Part shown: positions 27,418-36,141 of the stretch, piece by piece
Layout of the letters: every line of letters begins with the position of its first letter
Numbering within the stretch: position 1 is the first letter of the stretch
Source: Sphingomonas naphthae
Lineage (GTDB): Bacteria; Pseudomonadota; Alphaproteobacteria; Sphingomonadales; Sphingomonadaceae
Assembly (NCBI RefSeq): GCF_028607085.1
Contig: NZ_CP117411.1
Span: 496,001 to 560,000 of the forward strand
Direction of reading: 5' to 3'
Length of the DNA: 64,000 nucleotides
The notes under the pieces: generated by a model
What the model was told of the DNA's origin: nothing
Databases searched by the model: none
The model's input: only the letters and a program-made list of their open reading frames with translations
Translations under genes and position numbers: made by a program

Positions 27418-28302
27418 TCATTCGCCGAGGCTGTGGTTCGCCAGATATTCGAGCGCCTTCACCATCGCCGAATGATCCCAAGCGCCGCCGCCATGCGCCT
27501 GGCAGGCACTGAACAGCGCCTGCGCCGTCGCGGTGTTGGGGAGCGAGATGCCGAGCGCACGGGCGCCGGAGAGCGCGAGACCGAGATCCTTCTGGTGCAG
27601 CTCGATGCGGAAACCCGGATCGAAGGTGCGCTTGATCATGCGTTCGCCATGCACCTCCAGCACACGCGAGCTGGCGAAGCCGCCGAGGAGCGCCGTGCGG
27701 ACCTTCTCCGGGTCTGCGCCCGCCTTCGAGGCGAACAACAAAGCCTCGGCCACCGCCTCGATGTTGAGCGCGACGATGATCTGGTTGGCGACCTTGCAGA
27801 TCTGCCCCGAACCGGCGGGGCCGACATGGGTGATATTCTTGCCCATCAGCTCGAACAGCGGCTTGGCCTCCGCGAAGGTCTCCGCCTCGCCGCCGACCAT
27901 GATGGTGAGCGAGGCGGCCTTCGCGCCCGTCTCGCCGCCCGAGACGGGGGCGTCGAGGAAGGCGGCCCCGGTGTCGGCGATCTTCCTGGCGAAATCGGCG
28001 GTGGCGATCGGGTCGATCGAACTCATGTCGATCACCAGCTTGCCCGCCGACAGCCCCGCCGCGATGCCGTCCGCGCCGAACAGCGCCTCGGCCACGTCGG
28101 GCGTGTCGGGCAGCATGGTGATGACCACGTCCGCCCGGCGCGCCAAGTCCGCCAGCGAAGCCACTTCCTCGGCGCCACCCTCGATCAGCTCGGCGGGCAG
28201 GGGGGAGCGGTTGCGGCGCAGGAGAAGCGAATGGCCGGCGGCCTGGAGATGGCCGGCCATCGGCCGCCCCATAATGCCCACGCCGACGAAACCGATGTTC
28301 AT
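27418..28302 (-). CDS. glxR: 2-hydroxy-3-oxopropionate (tartronate semialdehyde) reductase
   Basis: An NAD(P)-dependent beta-hydroxyacid dehydrogenase reducing tartronate semialdehyde to D-glycerate. The 294-residue product has the dinucleotide motif GFVGVGIMG (4-12), substrate motif DAPVSGG (117-123), and catalytic Lys170 in GQICKVANQIIVALNIEA, which is the GarR/GlxR version of the motif. A clear AAGGAG lies 8 bp before the start. It is the second gene of an operon with hyi, 45 bp apart. An alternative role as L-threonate dehydrogenase (LtnD), from the same superfamily, is possible given the tetronate genes at 54.8-57.7 kb. Confidence 0.87.
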   Translation of the reverse strand: MNIGFVGVGIMGRPMAGHLQAAGHSLLLRRNRSPLPAELIEGGAEEVASLADLARRADVVITMLPDTPDVAEALFGADGIAAGLSAGKLVIDMSSIDPIATADFARKIADTGAAFLDAPVSGGETGAKAASLTIMVGGEAETFAEAKPLFELMGKNITHVGPAGSGQICKVANQIIVALNIEAVAEALLFASKAGADPEKVRTALLGGFASSRVLEVHGERMIKRTFDPGFRIELHQKDLGLALSGARALGISLPNTATAQALFSACQAHGGGAWDHSAMVKALEYLANHSLGE

Positions 28303-28347
28303 GCGGGATACTCCTTGGTCGAACGGCGCCGTCGGGCGCCCGTCAGG

Positions 28348-29127
28348 TCAGATGAAGTCCTTCGCCCAGCCGAGGCCGGCGAGCGTCTCGCCCGCCGGGC
28401 GATATTCGCAGCCGACCCAGCCGTCGTAGCCGAGCCGGTCGAGTGCCGGCAGGATGTGGGCATAGTTGATCTCGCCGGTGCCGGGCTCGTTGCGGCCAGG
28501 ATTGTCGGCCAGCTGGATATGGCCGATGTGGGGCAGCAGCCGCTCGATCGAGCGGAGCAGATCGCCCTCCATGATCTGCATATGGTAGATGTCATATTGC
28601 AGCCGCACCTTTGCGCTGCCGACCCGGCCGATGATCTCCATCGCCAGATCGGTGCGGTCAACGAGATAGCGCGGCATGTCGACCCGCGAGTTGATCGGCT
28701 CGATCAGCAAGTCCACGTCGAGCGATGCCACCCGATCGGCGGCATAGGCCAGATTGGCGACATAGGTGTCGATCCACCGCGCGCGATCCTCACCCGGCCG
28801 AACGAGGCCCGACATCACATGCAGGCGCGGGCAATCGACCGCCGCCGCATAAGCCAGTGCGGCATCGAAGGAAGCGCGGAACTCGGCGACCCGCTCGGGA
28901 TCGGCGGCCATGCCGCGATCGCCGGCGGCCCAGTTGCCGGGCGGGCAGTTGAACAGCACCATCCGCGCGCCGCTTCCCTCCAAGGCCGCCTTGAACGTCT
29001 CGATCGGCAGTTCGTAGGGGGCGAGGCATTCGATGCCCTTGAAGCCGGCGGCACCCGCCGCGGCGAACCGATCCGCGAAGGGCAGTTCGGTGAACATCAT
29101 CGTCAGATTGGCGGCGAGTTTGGGCAT
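28348..29127 (-). CDS. hyi: Hydroxypyruvate isomerase (or 2-oxo-tetronate isomerase)
   Basis: A 259-residue TIM-barrel isomerase that interconverts hydroxypyruvate and tartronate semialdehyde. It starts MPKLAANLTMMFTELPFADRFAAA, the standard Hyi N-terminus. The conserved catalytic Glu143 (LLIEPINSR) and Glu241 (GCEYRPAG) are present, as are HVMSG and LQYDIYHMQIMEGD. An upstream in-frame start at 29199 would add non-family sequence and overlap the operator. Related OtnI enzymes act on 2-oxo-tetronate and cannot be excluded by sequence reading alone. The gene is divergent from the lactate/glycolate permease. Confidence 0.87.
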   Translation of the reverse strand: MPKLAANLTMMFTELPFADRFAAAGAAGFKGIECLAPYELPIETFKAALEGSGARMVLFNCPPGNWAAGDRGMAADPERVAEFRASFDAALAYAAAVDCPRLHVMSGLVRPGEDRARWIDTYVANLAYAADRVASLDVDLLIEPINSRVDMPRYLVDRTDLAMEIIGRVGSAKVRLQYDIYHMQIMEGDLLRSIERLLPHIGHIQLADNPGRNEPGTGEINYAHILPALDRLGYDGWVGCEYRPAGETLAGLGWAKDFI

Positions 29128-29193
29128 CGATAGGGTTCCCGATCCGATATAGGATCGCCTGTCGGGCAAACGGCCGCCGCCCGGAAGTGCGCG

Positions 29194-29208
29194 TTCCACA
29201 TCACGGGA
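29194..29208. promoter_or_regulatory. Putative IclR-type operator, site 3 (hyi-glxR / lctP divergent)
   Basis: On the minus strand the site reads TCCCGTGATGTGGAA, a good match to the shared pattern. It is placed between the divergent hyi (66 bp) and permease (82 bp) starts, so one site could control both. Confidence 0.55.
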
Positions 29209-29290
29209 ATCACCCGGAGGGAGGATTGCGTGCCCGCGCCCCGCTCCATAGCCCGATGGCCACAGATGCGGATGACATAAGGGCCGTTGG

Positions 29291-30979
29291 ATGACCTGGA
29301 CTCAGAATTACGATCCCTTCGGCTCCGTCCTGATATCCACCTGTTTCGCGGCGATCCCGGTGGTGGTGCTGTTGGGCGGCCTGGGGCTGCTGCACATGCG
29401 GGCGCATATGGCGGCGTTGGCGGGGCTGGTGTCGGCCTTCATCGTCGCCGTGTTCGCCTTCGGGATGCCGGGCGGGATCGCGTTGCGCGCGGCGGGTTAT
29501 GGCGCGGCCTACGGCTTGATGCCGATCGGCTGGATCATCCTCAACATCATCTTCCTCTACCAGATGACGAACGAGCACGGCCTGTTCGACGTGCTGCGCC
29601 GATCGATCAGCGGCGTCACGGCGGACAGCCGGTTGCAACTGCTGCTGATCGCCTTCTGTTTCGGCGCCTTCTTCGAGGGCGCGGCGGGCTTCGGCGCGCC
29701 GGTGGCGGTGACGGGGGCGATGCTGATCGGCCTCGGTTTCACCCGGCTCCAGGCATCCGGCCTGTCGCTGATCGCCAACACCGCGCCCGTGGCCTTCGGC
29801 GCGCTCGGTACGCCGATCGTGACCCTCGCGGCGGTGACGGGCCTGCCGCTCGACGAACTATCGGCGATGTGCGGGCGGATCACCTTTCCCTTCGCGATGA
29901 TCGTGCCGGCCTGGCTGCTGGTGGCCTATTGCGGCTGGCGGCGCACCCTGGAGGTATGGCCGGCGGTGCTTGTGGTGGGCGTCACCTTTGCTGTCGCGCA
30001 ACTGCTGATGTCGAACCTGCATGGCCCGTGGCTCACCGCGATCGTGGCGGCGATGGCGTCGATCGCGGCGCTGCTGGTGCTGATCCGCATCTGGTCGCCG
30101 GCCAGGGTGATGGCGGTGAACGAGGCGCCGCTCGCCAAGGGCGACGAGCGCGTGCCGGTGGCGGACAGCGAGGGCGAGGCCGATCATGCCGTGGTCAAGA
30201 CCCACGAGCCGATCGACCCGAAAGCGCTGCGCCGCGCGTGGATGCCGTGGATCATCCTGACGGTGCTGGTGTTCGTCTGGGGCATTCCGGCGGTCAAGAC
30301 CGGTCTCGACGCGATCTTCCGCCTGCAACTGCCGTTCGGCGGGCTCGACGGGGTGATCCTGCGCGTGCCGCCGGTCGTGGCCGAGCCCGAGGCGGAGAAG
30401 GCGATCTTCAACTTCAATCCGCTGTCCACCACCGGCACCTCGATCCTGATGGCGGCGCTGCTCAGCGGCCTGCTGCTGGGCATCCGCCCGGCGGCGATCG
30501 CGCGGACCTATGTGCGGACGATCACGCTCGTCTGGCCGTCGCTCCTCACCATCGGGGCGATGCTGGCGCTGGGCTATCTCACCCGCTTCGCCGGCACCGA
30601 TGCCACGATGGGCCTGGCCTTCGCGATGACGGGCGCTTTCTACCCCTTCTTCGGCACGATGCTGGGCTGGCTGGGGGTTGCCGTCACCGGCTCCGATACG
30701 GCCTCCAACGTGCTGTTCGGCGGGCTCCAGAAGGTCACCGCGCAGCAATTGTCGCTGCCCCCGGTGCTGATGGCGGGCGCCAACAGCGTGGGCGGGGTGA
30801 TGGGCAAGATGGTCGACGCGCAGAGCATCGTCGTCGCCTCCACCGCGACCCAGTGGGTGGGCGGCGAGAGCCGGCTGCTGCGCTATGTCTTCGGACACAG
30901 CATCGTGCTGGCCATGCTCGTCGGCGTCTCGATCCTGATCTACGCCTACGTGCCCGTCTTCACCGCGCTGATCCCGTGA
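29291..30979 (+). CDS. lctP: L-lactate/glycolate permease (LctP/GlcA family)
   Basis: A 562-residue inner-membrane proton symporter with about 13 or more hydrophobic helices. Signature blocks of the family are intact: GAFFEGAAGFGAPVAVTGAML, NTAPVAFGALGTPIVTLA, and near the C-terminus FFGTMLGWLGVAVTGSDTASNVLFGGLQ. A less conserved hydrophilic loop (about residues 273-305) separates the halves. Family members import L-lactate, D-lactate or glycolate. Its place opposite hyi-glxR and upstream of the lactate-dehydrogenase operon agrees with 2-hydroxy-acid uptake. The family's sequence does not distinguish lactate from glycolate. Confidence 0.9.
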   Translation: MTWTQNYDPFGSVLISTCFAAIPVVVLLGGLGLLHMRAHMAALAGLVSAFIVAVFAFGMPGGIALRAAGYGAAYGLMPIGWIILNIIFLYQMTNEHGLFDVLRRSISGVTADSRLQLLLIAFCFGAFFEGAAGFGAPVAVTGAMLIGLGFTRLQASGLSLIANTAPVAFGALGTPIVTLAAVTGLPLDELSAMCGRITFPFAMIVPAWLLVAYCGWRRTLEVWPAVLVVGVTFAVAQLLMSNLHGPWLTAIVAAMASIAALLVLIRIWSPARVMAVNEAPLAKGDERVPVADSEGEADHAVVKTHEPIDPKALRRAWMPWIILTVLVFVWGIPAVKTGLDAIFRLQLPFGGLDGVILRVPPVVAEPEAEKAIFNFNPLSTTGTSILMAALLSGLLLGIRPAAIARTYVRTITLVWPSLLTIGAMLALGYLTRFAGTDATMGLAFAMTGAFYPFFGTMLGWLGVAVTGSDTASNVLFGGLQKVTAQQLSLPPVLMAGANSVGGVMGKMVDAQSIVVASTATQWVGGESRLLRYVFGHSIVLAMLVGVSILIYAYVPVFTALIP

Positions 30980-31040
30980 TGCGCATGCCGATGCTCAAGA
31001 CAAATCGAGTATCGGCGCAATGTGATACGGGTATCGCCAT

Positions 31041-31055
31041 TTCCACAATGCGGAC
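31041..31055. promoter_or_regulatory. Putative IclR-type operator, site 4 (TonB receptor 1)
   Basis: TTCCACAATGCGGAC matches the shared pattern except at the last base. It lies 105 bp upstream of TonB receptor 1. Confidence 0.5.
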
Positions 31056-31160
31056 AGGCCAACTATAGAAAAGACAATGGAAATATAACATTCATTCCCG
31101 GTCATTCGGGCGGATGCAGATGAGCGTCGCGCCGATAAAGAAAATGACAGGGAGTGGATC

Positions 31161-34052
31161 ATGAAGACATCCGTTGCGTCGCGGTTGCTGGTCGGCACCA
31201 GCCTGTTTTGGCCTGCCATTCTTTTGGCACAGGCGACGCCCGCCCCTACGCCTCCGGCCGCGACCGCGCCGGCAGCGACCCCGGCACCGGCCGAAGCCGC
31301 CGATCCCACCCCTGCCGAGATCGTCGTGACCGGCTCACGCATCGGCCGCGCCGGCTTCGAGGCGCCGACCCCGGTGACCGTCCTGAGCGCCGACTCGCTG
31401 GCGCAGAAGGCGCCGACGAGCCTGCCCGACGCGCTGACCCAGCTCCCCCAGTTCCAGGCCGGCATCAGCGCCGCGCAGGAGCGCGTGACCGGCAGCGGGC
31501 GCGTGCGTGGCGGTAATTATCTCAACCTGCGCGCGCTCGGGCCGCAGCGCGTGCTGGTCCTTCAGGATGGCAACCGCCTGACCCCGACCGGCAACAACGG
31601 CGGCACCGACGCGAACCTCATCCCGCAGATGCTGGTCGACCGGATCGACGTGGTGACCGGCGGCGCCTCGGCGGCCTACGGATCGGACGCCGTCTCGGGT
31701 GTCGTCAATTTCGTCATCAACGATCGGCTGAAGGGCCTGAAGCTGCTGGCCCAGGGCGGCATCTCCTCGCGCGGCGACAACAAGAATTACCGGGTCGGCG
31801 CCGCCTACGGCACGTCCTTCGCGGACGATCGCCTGCATGTCGTCCTCAGCGCCGAGCATTTCTCGTCCGAGGGCATCAACCAGCGCAGCGACCGCAAGTC
31901 GGCCAACAAGCTCATCACGCTGACCGGCGCCGGCACCGCCGCCAGCCCGTACAGCTATGTCGCCAATACCCATTATTCGACGACGGCCTATGGCGGCTAC
32001 ATCAACAACGGGCCGCTCGCCGGCCGCCAGTTCCTGGCGAACGGCCAGACGGGCACGTTCGTCGCGGGGCCCAGCACCGGGCGCGCCGGCCTCAGCATCG
32101 GCGGCGACGGCGCTTTCTTCGATCCGGCCTGCTGCACCCTGATCGCCAAGGTGCGGACCTATCAGACCTTCGGCCGCGTCACGTACGACGTAGCCGACGA
32201 CACCAAGATTTTCGTTCAGGGCGCCTATAATTACGGCAAGAATTTCGATCACCCGATTCCGGATTTCAAGCTCGGCTCGGCGATCACGGTCTTCCGCGAC
32301 AATGCGTATCTCAACCAGAATCTCACGGCGGCGGAACTGGCGACGCTGGGGACGACGCCCAGCTTCACCATCGCCCGCCTGTTCACCGAATGGGGGCCGG
32401 GCAAGATCCTCCAGCGGGCCAAAAGCTTCGACGGCCGTATCGGGATCGAGGGCAGCCTCGGCGACAGCGGCATTAAATATGATGCGTCCTACAGTTATGG
32501 TCGCTCGAATTTCTTCGCCTCGGCGCTGGAAGGCGACAACCGCCGCTTCTTCGCGGCGGCGGATGCCGTGAGGAACGCGGCGGGCAACATCGTCTGCCGC
32601 ATCACCGTCACCAACCCCGGCCTGATGGACGATTGCGTTCCGCTCAACACGATGGGCGTGGGCACGGCCTCGGCGGCGGCGATCGCTTATGTGCGGCGCC
32701 AGTCCGAATGGACCGCGATCAACAAGATGCAGGTCGCCAATTTCAACGTCTCGGCCGAGCCGTTCAGCACCTGGGCCGGCCCGGTCTCGATCGCGGTGGG
32801 CGGCGAATATCGCCGCCAGTCTCTCCACCAGACCAGCAACAGCGATCCGGCGGTTCCGGTCAACTTCACCGGCATCCGGGGCGTGCCGGCGGGGACTCCG
32901 CAATTCTTCCTCAACAACGTGGGCATCGCCTCGGGCCGCTATACGGTGAAAGAAGCCTATGGCGAGATCGTCGTGCCGCTCGCCAAGGATTCGGTGATCG
33001 GCCGCTCGCTCGAACTGAACGGCGCCGTCCGCTATACCGATTACAGCACCAGCGGCACCGTCACGACGTGGAAGGCGGGCCTGACCTACGAGCCGATCGA
33101 GCCGATCCGCCTGCGCGGTACGGTCTCCGAAGATATCCGCGCGCCCACCCTGTTCGAGCTGTTCTCTGGCCAGACCTTCCGCCTCGTGCCGCTGTCCGAT
33201 CCGCTGACCAACACCTTCGGCACGCTGCCGGTGGTGAGCGGCGGCAATCCGAATCTTCAGCCCGAGCGCGCCCGCACCTACACCGCCGGCATCGTGCTGA
33301 AGCCGCCGTTCATTCCGGGTCTTCAGGCGTCGGTCGATTTCTACTCGATCAAGATCGACGATGCGATCGCGACGCCCTTCCAGGCGTTCCAGTTGCTCGA
33401 TCTGTGCGCGGCCAGCGGCTACACCAGCCCGCTGTGCGCCAGCATCGAACGGCCGCTGGGCGTGAGCAATCCGGCGGCGGCGAATTTCCCGACGCGCATC
33501 TTCATCAACAACATCAACGTCTCGACCTTCAAGACGCGCGGCCTCGATCTGGAGCTGAGCTACCGCCGCCGGCTGGGCGAGGGCAATTTCACCTTCCGTG
33601 CGCTCGGCACGCGCCTGCTGAAGTTCAGCAGTCGTCCGTCGCCGTCGTCCGCCGAGATCAATTATGTCGGTAACGCGGATTTCCAGGACACCGGCGCCAA
33701 TTCCTACCCGCTGCCCAAGTGGCGCGCCAATTTCGAGGTCGGCTACACGCTGGGCGGCTTCGCGGTGAGCGTGCAGGAACGTCTTCTGGGCAAGGTCGAT
33801 CGTTCCAAGTTGCAGGTCTATACCGATCAGAAGATCCCGACGATCGTCTACACCGATCTGACGCTCAGCTATGATCTGGAAAAGACCGCGCTCGGCGATG
33901 CGCAGGTGTTCCTGACGGTCAACAATCTGACGGACACCAAGCCGCCCCTGTTCAGCGTCAGCAACTCGCCCGGCCTGGCGGTGCCCACCCTGCGATCGGC
34001 CTATGACATCATCGGCACGCAATTCACGCTCGGCGTGAAGCTCAAGATCTGA
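31161..34052 (+). CDS. TonB-dependent outer-membrane receptor 1
   Basis: A 963-residue receptor with a signal peptide (about 1-25, ending LLAQA) and an Ala/Pro/Thr-rich linker. The plug starts at EIVVTGSRIGRAGFEAPTPVTVLSADSLAQ (about 55-85) and includes NLRALGPQRVLVLQDGNRL and YGSDAVSGVVNFV. A long beta-barrel follows, ending TLGVKLKI. No N-terminal secretin/STN signalling domain is seen, so it is a transporter without sigma/anti-sigma control. It is closely similar to TonB receptor 2 at 44121 along its whole length. The propeller B gene follows after 10 bp. It would import a substrate too large or dilute for porins; which one is not evident. Confidence 0.93.
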   Translation: MKTSVASRLLVGTSLFWPAILLAQATPAPTPPAATAPAATPAPAEAADPTPAEIVVTGSRIGRAGFEAPTPVTVLSADSLAQKAPTSLPDALTQLPQFQAGISAAQERVTGSGRVRGGNYLNLRALGPQRVLVLQDGNRLTPTGNNGGTDANLIPQMLVDRIDVVTGGASAAYGSDAVSGVVNFVINDRLKGLKLLAQGGISSRGDNKNYRVGAAYGTSFADDRLHVVLSAEHFSSEGINQRSDRKSANKLITLTGAGTAASPYSYVANTHYSTTAYGGYINNGPLAGRQFLANGQTGTFVAGPSTGRAGLSIGGDGAFFDPACCTLIAKVRTYQTFGRVTYDVADDTKIFVQGAYNYGKNFDHPIPDFKLGSAITVFRDNAYLNQNLTAAELATLGTTPSFTIARLFTEWGPGKILQRAKSFDGRIGIEGSLGDSGIKYDASYSYGRSNFFASALEGDNRRFFAAADAVRNAAGNIVCRITVTNPGLMDDCVPLNTMGVGTASAAAIAYVRRQSEWTAINKMQVANFNVSAEPFSTWAGPVSIAVGGEYRRQSLHQTSNSDPAVPVNFTGIRGVPAGTPQFFLNNVGIASGRYTVKEAYGEIVVPLAKDSVIGRSLELNGAVRYTDYSTSGTVTTWKAGLTYEPIEPIRLRGTVSEDIRAPTLFELFSGQTFRLVPLSDPLTNTFGTLPVVSGGNPNLQPERARTYTAGIVLKPPFIPGLQASVDFYSIKIDDAIATPFQAFQLLDLCAASGYTSPLCASIERPLGVSNPAAANFPTRIFINNINVSTFKTRGLDLELSYRRRLGEGNFTFRALGTRLLKFSSRPSPSSAEINYVGNADFQDTGANSYPLPKWRANFEVGYTLGGFAVSVQERLLGKVDRSKLQVYTDQKIPTIVYTDLTLSYDLEKTALGDAQVFLTVNNLTDTKPPLFSVSNSPGLAVPTLRSAYDIIGTQFTLGVKLKI

Positions 34053-34062
34053 GGAACCGGAG

Positions 34063-35265
34063 ATGAGAAGCCTATATTCTTTCCGGTGGCGCCGGGTGGG
34101 GTTCGCCGCCGCCACGTCCCTGCTGGCCCTGGCCGGCGCGCGTTCGATTGGCCAGGTGCCGGCCGAAGCCCAGGTCGATCCGCTGGCCGGGGTGGCGTTC
34201 AATTCGCGCCACACCGATCCCTTCACCGAACTGCCCGAGGGGACGGAAATCCTCACCCCCTTCGGCGAGCGCGGGGTGTTCTCGCCGGACGGCAAGTCGG
34301 TCGCCTTCATGGGGCAGGGCTATGGCGATGCGTTCGAGATCGATCTGGCGACGCGCAAGGTGCGTAGCCTGACGGGCGCCATCCCCAATCGCGGCTTCCT
34401 GCGGGTGCAGTATCTGAACGACGGCAATTTCCTGCTGATCGGCGCGCGCACCCGCGATGGCGACCGCGATTTCCTGCGGCGCAACCGCATGGAATTGTGG
34501 TTTCTCGACAAGGCCGGCGGCAAGGGGCTGGTGCCGCTCAACCAGCGGCTGTTCGAGGGGGTCGCCACCTCGCGGCTGAGCAACCGCATCGCGTGGATGG
34601 AATATGGGCCGAACTTCACGCCGTTCAAAAGCGCGAAGCCGGGCTATGTCGGCGGCGAGCCCAAGCCGGACGAATATAGCTCGCTCTACGTCGGCGACGT
34701 GGTGGTCACGGCCAAGGGCGCGGAAATTCGCAACCGGCGTGAAGTTCTGCGCAAACCGCGCACCGATTGTCTGCCCGAACCGCAGGATTTCCGCGACGGC
34801 GACCGCGAGCTGACCTTCTCCTGCTACCGCCTGAAGGGCCGCATCTCCGATCCCAAGGGCTCGCTCATCACGACGGGCGTATGGGGCGTGCGCCTCGATA
34901 GCGGTGCCGTCACGCGCTATCGTGGCGACAATTTCACCAATTATTCCGAGCCGGAGGGTATCGCCCCCAACGGCAAATGGACGACGGTGGAATGCGGCCG
35001 CTACGCGCTGGCGCAATGGGACATCTGCCGGATGGATCTGGAGCCCGACAGCCGCCGCATCCGCCGCATCACGCAGGTGACCGAATATGACGGCACCCGC
35101 GCGACCAACCCGACGGTCAGCCCGGACGGCAAGCAGATGGTCTTCCAACTGTCCAACGCCGCCGAGGAATCCGGGGTCGGGCGGGGCATCTTGCTGATGC
35201 GGCTGCCGGCCTGGACGCAGCAGCCGAGCATTCCGGTGATGCCGCTGGGGTCGGCCGGGGAGTGA
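34063..35265 (+). CDS. Secreted PD40 beta-propeller protein B
   Basis: A 400-residue exported protein with an N-terminal arginine-containing signal (about residues 1-32). Family blocks: FGERGVFSPDGKSVAFMGQGYGDAFE near the N-terminus, TDCLPEPQDFRDGDRELTFSC in the middle, then TVECG and DICRMDLEPDSR, and NPTVSPDGKQMVFQL at the C-terminus. All four family cysteines are kept. It follows TonB receptor 1 by 10 bp with GAGGAACCGGAG before the ATG, so the pair is almost certainly co-transcribed. The role may be a periplasmic or surface partner of the receptor; this is inference. Confidence 0.78.
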   Translation: MRSLYSFRWRRVGFAAATSLLALAGARSIGQVPAEAQVDPLAGVAFNSRHTDPFTELPEGTEILTPFGERGVFSPDGKSVAFMGQGYGDAFEIDLATRKVRSLTGAIPNRGFLRVQYLNDGNFLLIGARTRDGDRDFLRRNRMELWFLDKAGGKGLVPLNQRLFEGVATSRLSNRIAWMEYGPNFTPFKSAKPGYVGGEPKPDEYSSLYVGDVVVTAKGAEIRNRREVLRKPRTDCLPEPQDFRDGDRELTFSCYRLKGRISDPKGSLITTGVWGVRLDSGAVTRYRGDNFTNYSEPEGIAPNGKWTTVECGRYALAQWDICRMDLEPDSRRIRRITQVTEYDGTRATNPTVSPDGKQMVFQLSNAAEESGVGRGILLMRLPAWTQQPSIPVMPLGSAGE

Positions 35266-35275
35266 TCCCCGGCCG
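35252..35275. terminator. Hairpin overlapping the propeller B stop codon
   Basis: A 10-bp perfect stem (CGGCCGGGGA / TCCCCGGCCG) with a GTGA loop that contains the propeller B stop codon, located between convergent genes. Probably a bidirectional terminator, although no T run follows. Confidence 0.65.
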
Positions 35276-35277
35276 GT

Positions 35278-36141
35278 TCAGGCGATCGTGAAGTCTATCG
35301 CGCCGAACGATCCGTAATCGGCGCGATAGACGCCCGGCCTGGCGGGAACGCCGCCGCCGAGCGCTCCCGTCAGGATCGTCTGCCCGGCGCCGAGCACGTA
35401 GCCCGCGCCGACGATGCAGTTCACCAGCTCGAAGATCGCCCGCCACTGATCGCCGAGCGATTCCGTGGCGGCGCCCTTCGCCACGGCCACGCCATCCCGG
35501 TAGAGCGTGACCTTCACGTCGTTGAGCGCGGCGCGGTCGATGCGCGACGGCTTGCCGGGGATGTAGCGCGCCGCCGCGTAATTGGCGGCGATCACGTCCA
35601 CCTGCGTCAGATTGTCGGCCGTATCGAGCGCCACGTCGGGCAATTCGATCGCGGGCCGGATCGCGCCGATCATCGTCTGGAGGGTGGCGATGTCCTTCAC
35701 CGGCCGGCGGATCGGGCGGGCCAGGGTGAAGGCGATCTCCGTCTCCAGCACCAGATTGCGATAGGCGGAAAGCGGCACGGTGGCGCCCTCCGCCATCGTG
35801 CCGGCGCGGCGGATCGCGCCGAAGGCCGGGCCGTCCGCGCGGTAGCGGCGCTGGGCTTCGGCGCTCATCAGCCCGCCCTTGAAGGCCACGATCGGCCCGT
35901 CCGCCGCGCCGGCATCGACGATCGCATGCTGGATCGCATAGCCCTGCGTGTTGGTCAGGCCCGGCCGATCGCGGCTGATCGGCGCATAACGCACGCCCCG
36001 CTTCGCAGCGTCGAGATAGGCCGTCACATAAGGATCGACCGGCTTGGCCGCGCGCGCCTGCCATGCGAGGCCCGCCAGCCCGAGGATCGAACCGCCGATC
36101 AGGGATCGGCGGCTCGGGAACAGGATATCATCAGGCGTCAC
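35278..36141 (-). CDS. Exported 2-keto-4-pentenoate hydratase-like protein (MhpD/FAH superfamily)
   Basis: A 287-residue protein. Residues 1-32 are a twin-arginine export signal (PSRRSLIGGSILGLAGLAWQARA). The rest resembles 2-keto-4-pentenoate hydratase / 4-oxalocrotonate decarboxylase: GYAIQHAIVD, GPIVAFKGGLMS, ETEIAFTLARPI, IELPD, DVIAANYAAARYIPG and GAGQTILTGALGG. The acidic metal ligands of the family appear to be kept (ExE in LETEIAF). It starts with GTG overlapping the TGA of propeller C (GTGA), so translation is coupled. These enzymes are normally cytosolic, so a Tat-exported version is unusual. It could also bind rather than convert an oxo-acid. Confidence 0.75.
   Translation of the reverse strand: MTPDDILFPSRRSLIGGSILGLAGLAWQARAAKPVDPYVTAYLDAAKRGVRYAPISRDRPGLTNTQGYAIQHAIVDAGAADGPIVAFKGGLMSAEAQRRYRADGPAFGAIRRAGTMAEGATVPLSAYRNLVLETEIAFTLARPIRRPVKDIATLQTMIGAIRPAIELPDVALDTADNLTQVDVIAANYAAARYIPGKPSRIDRAALNDVKVTLYRDGVAVAKGAATESLGDQWRAIFELVNCIVGAGYVLGAGQTILTGALGGGVPARPGVYRADYGSFGAIDFTIA

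Noticed and set aside
31335-34310. A 991-codon leftward open frame opposite TonB receptor 1
   Set aside because: The plus strand encodes a clear receptor with signal peptide, plug and barrel; the antisense frame is a product of high GC and codon bias and shows Arg/Asp/Gly-rich low-complexity translation.
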